Below, piece by piece: positions 8,149-19,393 of a stretch of 64,000 bases of DNA. Each line of letters begins with the position of its first letter. Position 1 is the first letter of the stretch. The stretch spans positions 744,001-808,000 of the forward strand of contig SPDT01000008.1 of the NCBI GenBank assembly GCA_008477525.1. The letters run 5' to 3'. The notes under the pieces were generated by a model, which did not search any database, had not been told where the DNA came from, and saw nothing but the letters and a program-made list of their open reading frames with translations. Made by a program: the position numbers and the translations under genes. Source of the stretch: Hypomyces perniciosus. Taxonomy: Eukaryota > Ascomycota > Sordariomycetes > Hypocreales > Hypocreaceae.

Positions 8149-10941
8149 TGTGGACTCGTTGGTGAAGGCTATTGGTAGTTGGAGATGTAAGATGGACTGG
8201 TGGAAAGTTGAGAAGAAAAAATGTGGATTTCCTTGAGATCGGCACTTTCCAGATGCACATCTCAGAGTGCTCCGTAGTACTGCCGGAATAGCGGGGGTCA
8301 TGATTCGTCGTTGCATCTCTAACTAAACCACCTCACTCATGGGCTCTGTGAAGAGAGTGCTGCTGCATTTCCACAAATATTTCTAAATATTTATCAAATT
8401 GATTTTTTTACCAGATATTGTACACTGCACCATCTACCATAAAGCAGCCAAGGTTATCTCCCACTGAGGCAGCAGCTGTCTACTTGTACGAGACTAGCGC
8501 TGTCAACATCCCCGAAGCTTTTGCTGGCTCTTGTTTGAATGCCCAAAGTTGGATACTAAAAGTTCTCCGAGTGGGTTCCATCCATTCCGTTTGACTTGTT
8601 TAGTAAACTTTATCCGTTTCCCCGTCTGCCAGTTCCAGTAGTAAGGCGCATATCGTTGGACACCATCTCGGAGTTGGACGGTCATTGGAACTACATTCGT
8701 AGTGTGTGTCTATTGGCAAATGTAAGCCAGGAAAACTGGAGTCCCCCCGCAGAATTATACTTCAATACGCGGAGTTAGAATTCTATACTACTACTAGGTA
8801 GTATTTTGCACTCCATAACAAAAGATCCATCAAGGTGGATTTCGTACTGATCTCTGGGTGGTGAAGTCGTCCGGGATGGATGACGGTTCTATTGGCTGAT
8901 GCGGGGCTGTGGTGATCTAAAAAGGATCAAGCCATCTGCGAGATTGGTGGTATGATACGATCGGCCCACTAGGCATTGAGGAGTTGGGCATTTACGATGC
9001 GGGTGTTGGCAATCAGAAGTTCTGCGTCTGAGGTGCAAGAGATACTAATCGTGATATATTACATGTCACCTCCGCGCCTTAGTGCTGACTTGTCCTCAGA
9101 AAGGGGTAAATAGTACTACAAGGAGTATTGTGTAGTTGAAAAGGAATAGCATGTTGAATTCCAAAATAGAAAGTTTGTCTTACACCTAATCGGTTGGCAT
9201 GAACTGGAGTAACCTTTGTACTTCGTACACAGTCAAACTTCACAGTGAATGGGGAGACATGCAGGCATCAGTAAGGAGACAAATACAAGCTGAGCGGCTT
9301 ATACGAGAAGAGAAAACACTGTGAACAACCTGTATTATACAGAAATCACATCAGCTGCCTCAAAAAAGTGCGAGAAAAAAATTGAGAAGGAAAATAATTA
9401 GGGTTCAAGACCAGTCGGTCGCTGCCAGCTGCTGAATTCTTTTTTGGACATTTCTTCTATGTGAAAGTCGGGTGCCAGGTGCTGACAATTGGCTTTCGGC
9501 AGGCGACTTTAATGTTGATGCACTGAAATGCACGCAGCCAAAAATTCGCGGCACATTCCACCTTTTCCCCTCTTCCACATACAAAAATCTACTCCCAAGA
9601 AGAAAAAAACTTCGAGGCAACAGCTCCAACGCTACAACGCTTCAACGGCACAAAACAAAGAAAGAAAGCAGGACAGGCTGACTGCTTGCACGAAAGCTGA
9701 CGGTCCGTGTTCACGATCTTATCTGGCAAAAACAAGCAAACAAGAGCTGGCTGGTGCTTTGCGATAGCGTGGCTTACCTGCTCCGGGATCTTCCCCGTCC
9801 ACAGACAGAAACGAGTTCCCCGGTCGTTTTGGTCGCGCACCAACGCCAACCATACCCACTCGGACACCCACTGGTAGGCTACGAGCAGGAATCTGCATGT
9901 TCTTTGGTTTGGTTGCTAACGAGCTTCTACTAGCGTGCTTCGAGTACTCGTACCTCGAGTACACATCCAGCACACAAAGTGCACACACACGAGACAAAAC
10001 ACACGAGACATACACACTCAGGAAGACGCGTGATAAGGCACGGACAAGAAAGACATACAGACAGACGTGCGCTTCGGACTTCCTCCGTTATCCCTCTCAG
10101 GTCCTGTCTTCCAAGTTCTAACGATAAAACGCAAAGCTGGCGAAAGCTGGCCCACAGCTGCCGCCCTAGTGCTCCATACGTGCATCCCGGAACGAAGTTA
10201 CAAGGTCGCATCTCCTGGCTGTGTTCCCACCCAAGCTCTCCACTCACCCACGCCACACACCCCTTGCAGCCTGATGCTGGAGTGTGAGTCCTTGAGAGTC
10301 TGAAAGAAACGGTGCCAACCTCTGACCCACCCCCCCAAAACAATCGTCGTCCGCCACTAGTTACTCGTGGTCGCTCGCCTTAGGCACTCGCCTCCACCTA
10401 ATTCGACGCCCCGGCTCCCTCCTCTTCTCACTCAACAGCAGGTGTCAGACGTGCTGCGCGCAAAACAAACCATCTCCTTACAACGCTGAGTTGCTCCCCC
10501 CTTTGCCTTCACTTCTCACCTTCCTTTGCCCTACAACTTGTTAATTCCCCCATATCCTCATACTTTTCCCCTCTGTCGCTCGCTCGCCAGAGGCATCACT
10601 TCGAGGCTTTCGCTAGCGCTCGATTTCCCTCTCAAGCTCGCGTTCCAACTTCCATCCCCCTTGTTCCCTTTTTTCGCGTTTTATTCACTGCAGGTCAGAC
10701 CCAGACGGTCCGACCTGTTCGCGGGCCACATCATCGCCTGTAACACCCCCCTTTGTCCAGCACTCCGAGTGTCCGGGTTGATTACATCAGCAAAGCAGTC
10801 GCCCCACATTCCGCTGCAGCTCTCCATTAGCTCTCATCAACATACTACCTTCGTTCGAGGCGCATTTCAGTGTGCGCCTTGTCGCATAGCATTTATTGCG
10901 TCACATCATTGGGCTCGACGCCAGTCTACCCTTGATCGCGC
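8149..10941. other. Long intergenic region and 5' leader of the AHC1-like gene
   Basis: No supported gene in 2.8 kb. The left half (about 8340-9400) is AT-rich. The right part becomes C/T-rich, and from 10277 to the next gene there is no ATG on the plus strand. Small frames here start at TTG or lack any family signal. Confidence 0.55.
10277..10941 (+). promoter_or_regulatory. Pyrimidine-rich, ATG-free probable 5' leader
   Basis: I find no ATG on the plus strand for 665 nt before the start codon at 10942, although about ten would be expected in random sequence of even composition. Together with the CT-rich composition this suggests a long transcribed leader in which upstream starts are selected against. 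Its 5' end is not defined by the sequence. Confidence 0.45.
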
Positions 10942-12837
10942 ATGTCCATGTTTCGATTCTGGGGTTCCGATCCACGGGGAAGCGAGAAGACTGTCGAGGG
11001 TTCATCGTCTGTTAGCGATCAACCAAGTCGGGACGACTCCACGGCGCGCGACTCGTCAGAGCCCACGGCATCCTCCAGTCTGTCGCCGCGTAAACGGCAG
11101 CAGAGCTGTGATGACGATGATGCCCTGAGCGCCGATGCGTCGCCTAAGCGTCCCCGAATTGAGGGCGAAAGCTCTGAAAGCGCTTCGCCGTTGCCATACC
11201 ACAGCAATGAGAATGCGCCTAGCGGTATCGACATCGAGCGCGTGCGAGAAGAGATTAGACACCAGTTCGGGCTCGAGATCTTACTTAAGCACGGTGAGCT
11301 GAGATTGATCAACCAGGAAATTGCCAAATGTCAGGTTGCGCTGGAGCAGCTGCGACGGTGTCACCTTATCCCATATCCGGTGAACTGTCCTACCCCTGAA
11401 CAGATGCTCAACATCAGCGCTGGAGAAGGTCCTGTAATCGTGACCCACCCGAATGAGCCGGTCCCTCTGTGGGCGCCGCCTTTTGGTGTCGTCGACGGAC
11501 CGTATGCTCGACATTATGCGAATTGGCTTATTCCCGATCCTGTATTCGATGGTATCGAGTGGCAGTCTCAACCGGTACGTGGCTCTATTGCTGAGGGGAG
11601 GACAACAAGGAATAGTAAAATGGAATCTGGCATTGCAAAAGGACGCAATGGTCGTGGTGTGGTTGGGCAGAAGCTACATGCCTTAGCAAGCGGCTATCCA
11701 ACGCCGAAGGACAAGGCTGGTCCTTGTATCCTGAAGCGGGCGGATGGACAGACTGTCAAACTCGTTTGTTTAGACTGTCACCGCGAGAATTTCTCAAGTA
11801 CGCAAGGCTTCATCAACCATTGCCGTATCGCGCATAAGCGTGATTTTAAGAGCCATGAGGAGGCTGCCGTCCACTGTGGACACCCTATTGATGCCACTGA
11901 GGGGGGTAACACCTCCAAGGATGATAAGGCTTCAACTGGTTTCTCGTCGACATCGACTTCTGTGCATCCTTTTGCGCGCGAGGACATGTCTGAGCAAGAA
12001 GCTTACAAGGCGCTTCGATCTCGAATCTCTGATTCGCTCAAGCTCTACCACCAAGGCCTGTTGCCTGGTGTTAGCAGTATACCCTCTGGCTCTAATTCAG
12101 ATGCTGCGACAGGACAGGACAGCTTAGGCAAGGCATCGACATTCGATCCTTCGCCAGAGGCGCCCTATTTGTCGCGTTTGATGCAGAGCCGGAATTTTCA
12201 AGGCAACCTTCAGGATGTTATTGCTGACGCCAAGACCAAGATGCACTCAGACGATTTCGCTACTGAAGAAGAGTCGGAAGAGGTCGAAAGCTCTATCCCC
12301 TCCTTCGATGGCGCCAATGATACGCCTCCACCTCGAACACGGGTGGTTATGCGCATGCCAGCGAGAAGCGTCAAGGCACCTTCTCTCCCTATCGGCTCTT
12401 CAACTCGCCCAGCAAGCAGCAAGAGTCGTGCTGCCCATATATCTTTCGTGTCGGCATCTGATTCGGACATGGGTATGCTCTCCAAGCATGAATCGAACGC
12501 CACCCTATCCGATGAAGATATAGATATGGAGGAGGCCAACCTCAGCCCGAACACCTTAGTTAGCAACAACGCACCTTCTCTAGTTAGTGACGATGGAGAG
12601 TATGACGATTCTGACGAGGGCTCGTCGGTTTCCGGGGCTAGCGACCATCTGGAGGCCGATTCTATCTCGGACGTTGCCGAAATAACATTGGACGACGAGC
12701 ACGATCCCCGACCTCTTCGGCGAGGCTCGAGCGGCATTGCAGGCCCGGTACGACTTCGAAAAGACGAGGCAAAGCATGTCACCTACATCGGCCCGGTGAA
12801 AAGCAGCGCGAATGAGAGGCGAACACGCAAATTTTAA
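10942..12837 (+). CDS. AHC1-like C2H2 zinc-finger protein
   Basis: One uninterrupted exon of 631 residues; the ATG is the first for at least 660 nt. The N-terminus is Ser-rich with a basic patch (SPRKRQQ, SPKRPRI) that could be a nuclear signal. A short coiled-coil-like helix follows around residues 95-135. Near residues 274-316 lies an unusual finger with LVCLDCHRENF, GFINHCRIAHKRDF and AAVHCGHP. This resembles the C2H2 finger of AHC1-type proteins, where yeast Ahc1 is a subunit of the ADA histone acetyltransferase complex. The C-terminal half is acidic and disordered, ending in a short basic tail. A chromatin role is inferred from the finger alone, and the assignment is from memory of the family. 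Confidence 0.6.
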   Translation: MSMFRFWGSDPRGSEKTVEGSSSVSDQPSRDDSTARDSSEPTASSSLSPRKRQQSCDDDDALSADASPKRPRIEGESSESASPLPYHSNENAPSGIDIERVREEIRHQFGLEILLKHGELRLINQEIAKCQVALEQLRRCHLIPYPVNCPTPEQMLNISAGEGPVIVTHPNEPVPLWAPPFGVVDGPYARHYANWLIPDPVFDGIEWQSQPVRGSIAEGRTTRNSKMESGIAKGRNGRGVVGQKLHALASGYPTPKDKAGPCILKRADGQTVKLVCLDCHRENFSSTQGFINHCRIAHKRDFKSHEEAAVHCGHPIDATEGGNTSKDDKASTGFSSTSTSVHPFAREDMSEQEAYKALRSRISDSLKLYHQGLLPGVSSIPSGSNSDAATGQDSLGKASTFDPSPEAPYLSRLMQSRNFQGNLQDVIADAKTKMHSDDFATEEESEEVESSIPSFDGANDTPPPRTRVVMRMPARSVKAPSLPIGSSTRPASSKSRAAHISFVSASDSDMGMLSKHESNATLSDEDIDMEEANLSPNTLVSNNAPSLVSDDGEYDDSDEGSSVSGASDHLEADSISDVAEITLDDEHDPRPLRRGSSGIAGPVRLRKDEAKHVTYIGPVKSSANERRTRKF

Positions 12838-13702
12838 GCGTTTTCCCCTCCAATCTACCAACATCAAACCCTTTGGGTTATTCTTTTTTTGTTCCTCATC
12901 GCACATAATTCAACGCCATAATGTGTCGCACTCGATAGAAGGCAGCACCTTGGATTCGTTTTCTTTCTTGCCTTTACGCCTTTTTTAAAAAAAAATCTGT
13001 ACTCGGTTTTAGTCGAAGTTTTCTGGAACGATTCCTTGTCATTGAAGGCTGGAGGTGCTGTTACCGCTCACCACATGAGGGTTTAAAGGTCGGTTTCAAA
13101 TGAGACAGGGGAGGGGTGTGGAAATTCCGGCGTCAAGGGGGTTCGGATCTGTGTTTTTGTATTAGAAGCTCGATTGTTCAGAGCATGCTGGCGCAACAGG
13201 AGAAGAGGGTGGCTTGAGGATTGCTCGGTGAGAGGAGGTCAGCCGAGGCATAAAGCATGAGCCCGAGACGTCAACATTGTAGGATTTCATGGCAGCTGCG
13301 AAAGATTGCCCGTATGTATGACAAAATTAAGTCCGCGAAAAGGTTGCGGCCGGAAAATATGATGGGTGGAACTATCCGCTATCAAAAAACACACTTGTAG
13401 TGTCCCATGGCTGTGACGAACGCTGCATTCCAATCCTTCCTCGTTGCTATGTCATGAAATGCCGCCAACCGATACGAAGTTGATAAGTGATCAAACCAAC
13501 AACCAAGACAAATGCTATTTTCACTTGCAAGTTGGCATCATGTATCCGCAGCCAGTCCAATAGTAGTAATATTAGGTTTAGATATTGGGTACATGGATAT
13601 AGATGCCAGAACATTATAAGGTTTCCTATCATTCAGTCCATCCTACTAATCATCACCATCCCCATTCCTACACCATCGCCCCCAATAAATCGTGTCTGTC
13701 TC
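12838..13702. other. Convergent intergenic region
   Basis: 865 nt between the AHC1-like gene and the GPI-protein gene. It begins with T- and A-rich tracts typical of a 3' UTR. No gene or notable repeat seen. Confidence 0.6.
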
Positions 13703-14337
13703 TTACAGCAGGGCAGCAATGGCACCAGCAAGAGCCAGGAAGACACTGCCAGCATTGTTGACGAGACCAGCAGCAGCGTTCTTTTTGCCGTCAGACAAAC
13801 CAGTGCTGGTGCTAGCTGGGGAGGTCTTGGTAGCAGAAGAACCGTCGGAGTTGGCAGGGGTGGTAGAGGCCTGAGTAGGAGTACCAGTGGCGCGAGAGAC
13901 GGTAGAGGTGGTGGCGAGAAGAGAGGCAGCTCGGCAGTAGGAGTCGGCTTGGTTCTTGGCGGGAGCGGCGCGGGTGTCGTCAGGGCAGTTGTTGTAGCAA
14001 CTGATATGTTAGTACAAGTCATGGAGCTTCAAGGATGACTTTGGGGGCTTGGGGGAGGTTAATCACTTACGTCAAGAGAGCTTGGTAGCTGGCGCAAAGA
14101 CAGGTGTAATCAGCACCGTTGCAGTCCTTGACCTGAGATACGGGTTAGTACGCGTTTTGTTTGCATGTATATCTCCATCATTAGGGCGCGTACCTTGCTG
14201 TTCTCGGTCTCGAGGCATCGGGTGACGATGTAGTCGGCCGCGCAGTCAGATGTTGGGCTAGGAATTGCAGGCGTGACAATGGTCTGGGCAGACACGCCGG
14301 CGGCGGCGAAGAGAGCGAGAGAAAGGAAGAACTTCAT
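13703..14337 (-). CDS. GPI-anchored CFEM-like cysteine-rich surface protein
   Basis: Exons 14194-14337, 14071-14132 and 13703-14000; GT-AG introns; 167 residues. A signal peptide MKFFLSLALFAAAGVSAQ is followed by eight cysteines at 32, 41, 52, 59, 61, 70, 74 and 91. Their spacing in the second half (C-x-C-x8-C-x3-C-x16-C), and the Asp before the CLC pair (ADYTCLC), match the CFEM fold, in which that Asp can help bind haem iron. The first spacing (x8 rather than x3) is not standard. A Ser/Thr-rich stalk (about 95-140) leads to a small-residue site near KKNAAAG and a hydrophobic tail ending LAGAIAALL, typical for GPI attachment. Likely a cell-wall or plasma-membrane surface protein; haem binding is unproven. 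Confidence 0.75.
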
Positions 14338-16219
14338 CTTGGCGATTTATGTGTATGTATTGATCAGGGGCTTGAGCGCGTGGTGTGATGAATGAGGGAC
14401 GTGATGTGGTGAGCAACGACGGCAGGTAGCGACTGGAAGGGACACACTGAAGAAGATGAAGCTTTCACGATAGCGATGAGAAGAAGGAGAGGGAATGGGG
14501 ACGGGAGTAGCGAATGTTCTTATTTGATTGCCAAGGGGCGTGCAGGCAAAACACGGGCCCAGGAGGTGGTATCGAGACTGGGGGTGGTTCGCTGGGGCGT
14601 CGGTCTAATTTGCGGCGGTTGTGCAAAGTGGCGGCTGCAGGTTTAACTTATTTGAGGCGACGCTTCATTGAATTGGAGGCGACTTTGCTTTTTGGGCGGA
14701 GGCTCTCCAATGTGTATGTCTGGGACAGCGGGCTTTGTTTCATTTGGTGATCATCTCGGCTGTTTTGGGGCCGTATAAGTGAGGACAGGTAAATCGGCTG
14801 CTGTTGGGCGAGAGCCGTGATGGCGAGGAGCGATTGTGTGGTATGGTATGGTACTCGTACTCCATATGGTATGGTTGTGTTCGTATTCATGCAAATCATT
14901 CTGTTTGTTATTGTTTGTTATTGTTTGTGTACTCGTACACTCGAAGTGGGAATTCTTATTACGGAGTATTATTATGTATGACATGTATGAAATGCTATTC
15001 AGGCTGGTGAAGCGGCTGTTAGTGGGTACTACTCCGTATTACTACTCCGTACTACTAATAGGTACTCCTACTATCCAGGATATGCAGGTCCGGAGCCACT
15101 GCCGAGGTGATGTGTTGGACAGTGAACTGGGACTAGCTTGGAAAACGATCGACAAATGCCCGATCCAATTCCATTTGATCAAACACTCTTATCTTGACTG
15201 AACACACGAATGCCTTCAGTATTCAGCCTCCCAAGAATCGGTGTAAATTGCGGTGGCGCAGGACGTGGCTCCTGTTCGTGCCTCTGACCGACACAGGCTG
15301 GGGAAGAGAAGAGAGGATCGCGTGTTTATGGCGCGCCACGCAGCGGCCATCACCGCGTCGTGGAGCTGAAGCACTGCGTTTGTTTGGGTGGTGTGTGAAA
15401 TGAGAGATGGAGAGAGTCTGTGTTTCGACCTCGAGCTCCACACAATATCTCAATTACATGGGGTAAATGTACTAATAAATACTACGAAGTCTACGGAGTA
15501 ATGCTAGTACATATTGCGGGGACCGCCTTTTTCATTGTTTCTCTTTGTTTATTTTCCATGTTTGTTTTTTTGGCTCCTTTGGGAGATGTGAAAGCTTCCT
15601 TTTCTGGTGCAAGGGAGGAAGCGTTTATACTGATAGGTACTATCATGAACCTGAAATCCTTTCAGTCGTGACCGAGTCTCACTCATATCACATTCATATC
15701 AAACGTCTGACATTGTTCAATATTGGTGTGCAGATCCCTTTTTATTCCTGATATGATTTCTTATTTCTTAAGTAGCTGTTTCTCAAGCTGGCGTTGCTGG
15801 ATTACCAAACTATTCCAATTTGTTTGAGAGCTATTATCTGGAAAATAAACCATTATTATTCTGTACCTATTGCTTACGCTACTACCCCGTATAGTGAAAT
15901 GGCTTGTATCCATCACCTTGGTGCTACTTTCAAATAGAATACGAGTAAACAAAAGAAGATGATTTTTACGACAAATATGAAAATGGCAATGTTGTTTTTG
16001 AAAATTCCAAACGCATCATCACTCAAGTAACAATGCATGTCTTCTGAACTCTGTACCTGAGCTACCGGGTAGCAACGTCATTCTGCCCCTCAGTCTTTCC
16101 CTTACAGGACATCGGCCTTTGCCCCTCCATCGCCTTAGACCCAAACTCTCAACCCATCCAGCTACTCTGGACTCTGTGGCTTCTCCTGAATACCTGATAA
16201 GGATCGCAAGCTTGCTACA
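14338..16219. other. Intergenic region with repeated short words
   Basis: No supported gene in 1.9 kb. It contains four copies of TACGGAGTA/TACTCCGTA (14960, 15030, 15043, 15492), GGTATGGTATGGTAC-type repeats near 14840-14880 and a TTGTTTGTTATTG tandem near 14905-14930. The stretch 15440-16060 is AT-rich. Confidence 0.55.
15030..15051. repeat. Two copies of TACTCCGTA, 13 nt apart
   Basis: Copies at 15030-15038 and 15043-15051, members of the intergenic word family described in the findings. Confidence 0.8.
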
Positions 16220-18120
16220 ATGTCTGCTCCATCTATCACCATCGACCGGATCTTTGCGCCTGCGCCGGTCACGGCCCGAGGACAGGGAACGCAGCTCTCA
16301 GCTGACCCCCAAGGCAAGCGGATAGCTTACGCGGTAAGCACAGCTCCCCAACAGCCCCTATCCCTGTTCACGATCCATCTGACTCTGATGTGGCCACATA
16401 GTCCGGGAAATCCATCTTTGTTCGATCGATCGATGATCCTTCAGATTGCAAAGAATACACCGGCCACACCCACCCAACGACCATCGCCCGCTTCGCACCA
16501 AGTGGATTCAAGGTTGCAAGCGGTGACGCCTCCGGTGTCCTGCGGATATGGGAGCCCGAAACGATCGAAACCACCAGGGCCGAGTATCCCATCATTTCAG
16601 GACCGTTGCTTGACATCGCCTGGGATGCTGAATCCCGGCGCATTATTGCCGTAGGCAATGGCCGCAACAAATTTGGAAAATGCATCATGGCCGACAGCGG
16701 AAACTCCGTAGGAGAGGTTATCGGACATACAAAATCGATCAACGCCGTGGCCATCAGGCCTACACGCCCCTTCCGTGCTGTCACTGTTGGCGATGATCGC
16801 AATGTATCGTTCTACCACGGTGTTCCCTATCAGCTCCAGAGCCAGACCGACCTGCACAATGGCTTTATTCTGGGTGCTGCCTACTCCCCCGACGGATCCA
16901 CAATCGTGACAGTCGGTCAGGACAGACGGGTACAGCTCTATGACGGAGCGACGGGTGAGCCAATAAAACAACTCGGTGAGGGTGAACATACCGGCAGCAT
17001 CTTTGGCATCTCATGGTCCCAGGATGGAAAGAAGTTCGTCACTGCCAGTGCCGATCAGACGGTCAAGCTATGGGATGCGGAGGCAGGCACCGTCATTCAG
17101 ACGTGGAAATTCGGCGTCGGAGTCAGTGTTCGCGATCACCAAGTTGGGGTTGTCTTCCCACATGGCCGTACTGACAATCTCATTATCAGCATAAACCTGG
17201 CTGGTGAGCTCACCTACCTCCAACAGGGCAAGGAGGATCCTATCAGGGTTATTCAAGGCCACGACAAGGGAATCACCGCCTTTATTGGTGCTTCTGATGG
17301 CAAAGGAGCGACAGCTTTGACGGGAAGCTTTGATGGCCGAGTCTGCTCCTGGGATATCAAAACTGGAACTGCCACCGTCGTTGACGGACAGTCCCATACC
17401 AACCAAGTCGTTCAGTTTGCCGCTGACTCTGGGAAGATTCACAGCGTGGGCTGGGATGATACCATCAGGCTCATTGATGAATCAGCCAAGACTTTCCTTG
17501 GCGAGTCCATCAAGCTTCCTGCCCAGCCAAAGTGTGCCGCCTTGGCTAATGGTCTTGTATTCGTGGCTACACTTTCTGGCATTGGGGTCTATGCCAACGG
17601 CAAGCTCCTCAAGGAGACCTCCTTAGACTTCACGGCGGATGCTATTGCTGCTTCAGGATCCTATGTTGTCATTGGAGGACATCAGAACACTGCGAGAATC
17701 TACAAAGCGGACTCTAGCGGAAACCTGGAATTCAAAGAGTCTGTATCGAGCCCCTTGGGTACCATCTCTGCACTGGCATTCTCCAAGGACGGTAGCCATT
17801 TGGCTATAGGAAACAGCGTCGGCAAGATTTACGTCTACAAGGTTGGGACGTGGGAACTCGTGGCAGACCGCTGGTCAGCCCACACGGCACGGGTTACATG
17901 CATTGCTTGGGACGATACTGGCGCTTATGCTGCAAGTGGCAGCTTGGATTCCAATGTCTTTGTCTGGTGCCTCGAGACGAGGAATCAAGGGAAGCGGATC
18001 AAGGCAGCAAACGCCCATTTGGAAGGTGTCACGGGTATCATCTGGGTAGAAGGCGGCAAGGTGGCTAGTACTGGCAAAGACGCGACCGTCAAGATCTGGA
18101 ACGTAAGCAATCTTCCTTGA
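16220..18120 (+). CDS. AIP1: Actin-interacting protein 1 (WDR1-type WD40 protein)
   Basis: Exons 16220-16333 and 16402-18120; the intron has a GTAAGC donor. The product is 610 residues (yeast Aip1 is 615). It begins with a short N-terminal strand, then continuous WD40 repeats to the end, with units such as GHTKSINAVAIRP, GEHTGSIFGISW, TVKLWD and a final VKIWN. Family members have 14 repeats in two beta-propellers. AIP1 binds cofilin-decorated actin filaments and speeds severing and disassembly, acting in cortical patches and the hyphal tip. The final codons WNVSNLP run into the stop and overlap a GTAAGC that could be read as a donor, but the propeller is complete, so I end here. It is convergent with ALG13. 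Confidence 0.93.
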
Positions 18121-18353
18121 GAGCGGGCATGGGTATGTAAATTCGTCAATTTCATCGAGATTCCCAACTATCTTCTTTCTTCATGATAAGGCAAGAATTT
18201 TCACACAAAACCAACGATATGCTCACATCGATTCCCTACGGGTATCCTTCCCGGCTCGGCTTCCTATCTTCCCGTAAATGTGAAAACCTGCATTGTCCTA
18301 AGGCTTCCTTGTCAGCCAGTCATCGCGAGGAGGCGACCACAAATCCCAAACGA

Positions 18354-19095
18354 CTAATCATGGGCCATTTGGGCATTCTCCTCTTTCTCGACCTCCTTGG
18401 GGTGGATATCCCAGAGCCGGAGGCCGGCATTCTTTTGAGGCTTGACCTCATGCGGTGGCCAGCGGGCCTTGTTCTCCGTCCAGAGAAGCTCAACCTTATG
18501 TATTGCTTCCTGGAGGTCCTTGTGGCTGTGTGGATTGGTAAGTTACAGGACTTGATGGTGAGTTTGGGGTGGTGTTGAATACCTGCTGGAGCTCATGATG
18601 GCGTAGCCCTCTTTGGCGAGGTGCTTGGCCATTTCTGTTTGGTGGTTATCTAGGAGTCGTGTATTGGGGACGACGATGAGGGGGAGACCAAGTTTCCATG
18701 CGTCGAGGATTGTACCCGTGCCTTGAATGGGAAAATTAGCTTGGCATCACTTTTGGTTTGGTGTGTTTGAACTTACCAGCGTGTGAGATGACCAGGCCTA
18801 GTGAGCGTCGGCCATCGATGGCTTTGCACAGAATCATCTCTTCTTCCCTAAGATTCTTTCTAGTATCGAAGACTTCCACGTTAATGCTAGGCGGTATGTC
18901 ATTCTGGAGGGTTGATAGCTTGGTGCTGGCCCACGGGATGTCTGGTCCACATTGGATGTGAAGTGCTGTGAAACCCTGAGACGTTAGGAACTGCAAGAAA
19001 GGTGGTTGGAGGACTTCCTCGGTGAGTTCCTTGAAGCCGACTGTGGCGCCAACGGTAACTAGGCAATACCGCTCTAATTCTGATGAGGCCGTCAT
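18354..19095 (-). CDS. ALG13: UDP-GlcNAc transferase subunit ALG13
   Basis: Exons 18777-19095, 18583-18721 and 18354-18525 join to 209 residues, close to yeast Alg13 (202). The first intron has a GTAAGT donor, the second GTATTC. N-terminal [18 protein letters not shown] is the glycosyltransferase-28-like first strand; [24 protein letters not shown] spans the first splice junction and is the UDP-GlcNAc binding block; [12 protein letters not shown] follows. Alg13 is the soluble catalytic subunit recruited to the ER membrane by Alg14; together they add the second GlcNAc to dolichol-PP-GlcNAc in N-glycan synthesis. An in-frame extension upstream of 19095 is present but not family-like. It shares a 298-nt divergent promoter with the mS35 gene. 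Confidence 0.92.
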
Positions 19096-19393
19096 GTGGA
19101 TTTCGGGGGTGATAAATGTGCAATGAAAAAAAGAAGAAGAAGAAATGAAGCGACGTGATGGAGGCTTGTAAGTGCAGGGTAGCCGCATCTTTAGCTGTGA
19201 CGATATACTTCCTCCATGCAGTGATGCGGTGACAGCCGGGAATTTGCCGCGGTGAACGACAAATAGTAGACTGGCGGCACAACTTCGGCAATTCATTCCA
19301 ACATGCTGAAGTCAATTTGGCAGCCAAAAATTTGAAGATGGTAGAGTGGCTCATCCCGCGCACGAAATCCTGGCGACGTTGATCCAATTCGGC

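Noticed and set aside
8149..8316. 56-residue extension of the Alba-domain protein
   Set aside because: An ATG exists at 8316, but the added sequence looks like translated leader and the domain begins after the inner ATG.
10526..11128. 200-codon plus-strand frame overlapping the AHC1-like start
   Set aside because: It begins at a TTG, lies in the CT-rich leader and overlaps the real gene in another frame; no family resemblance.
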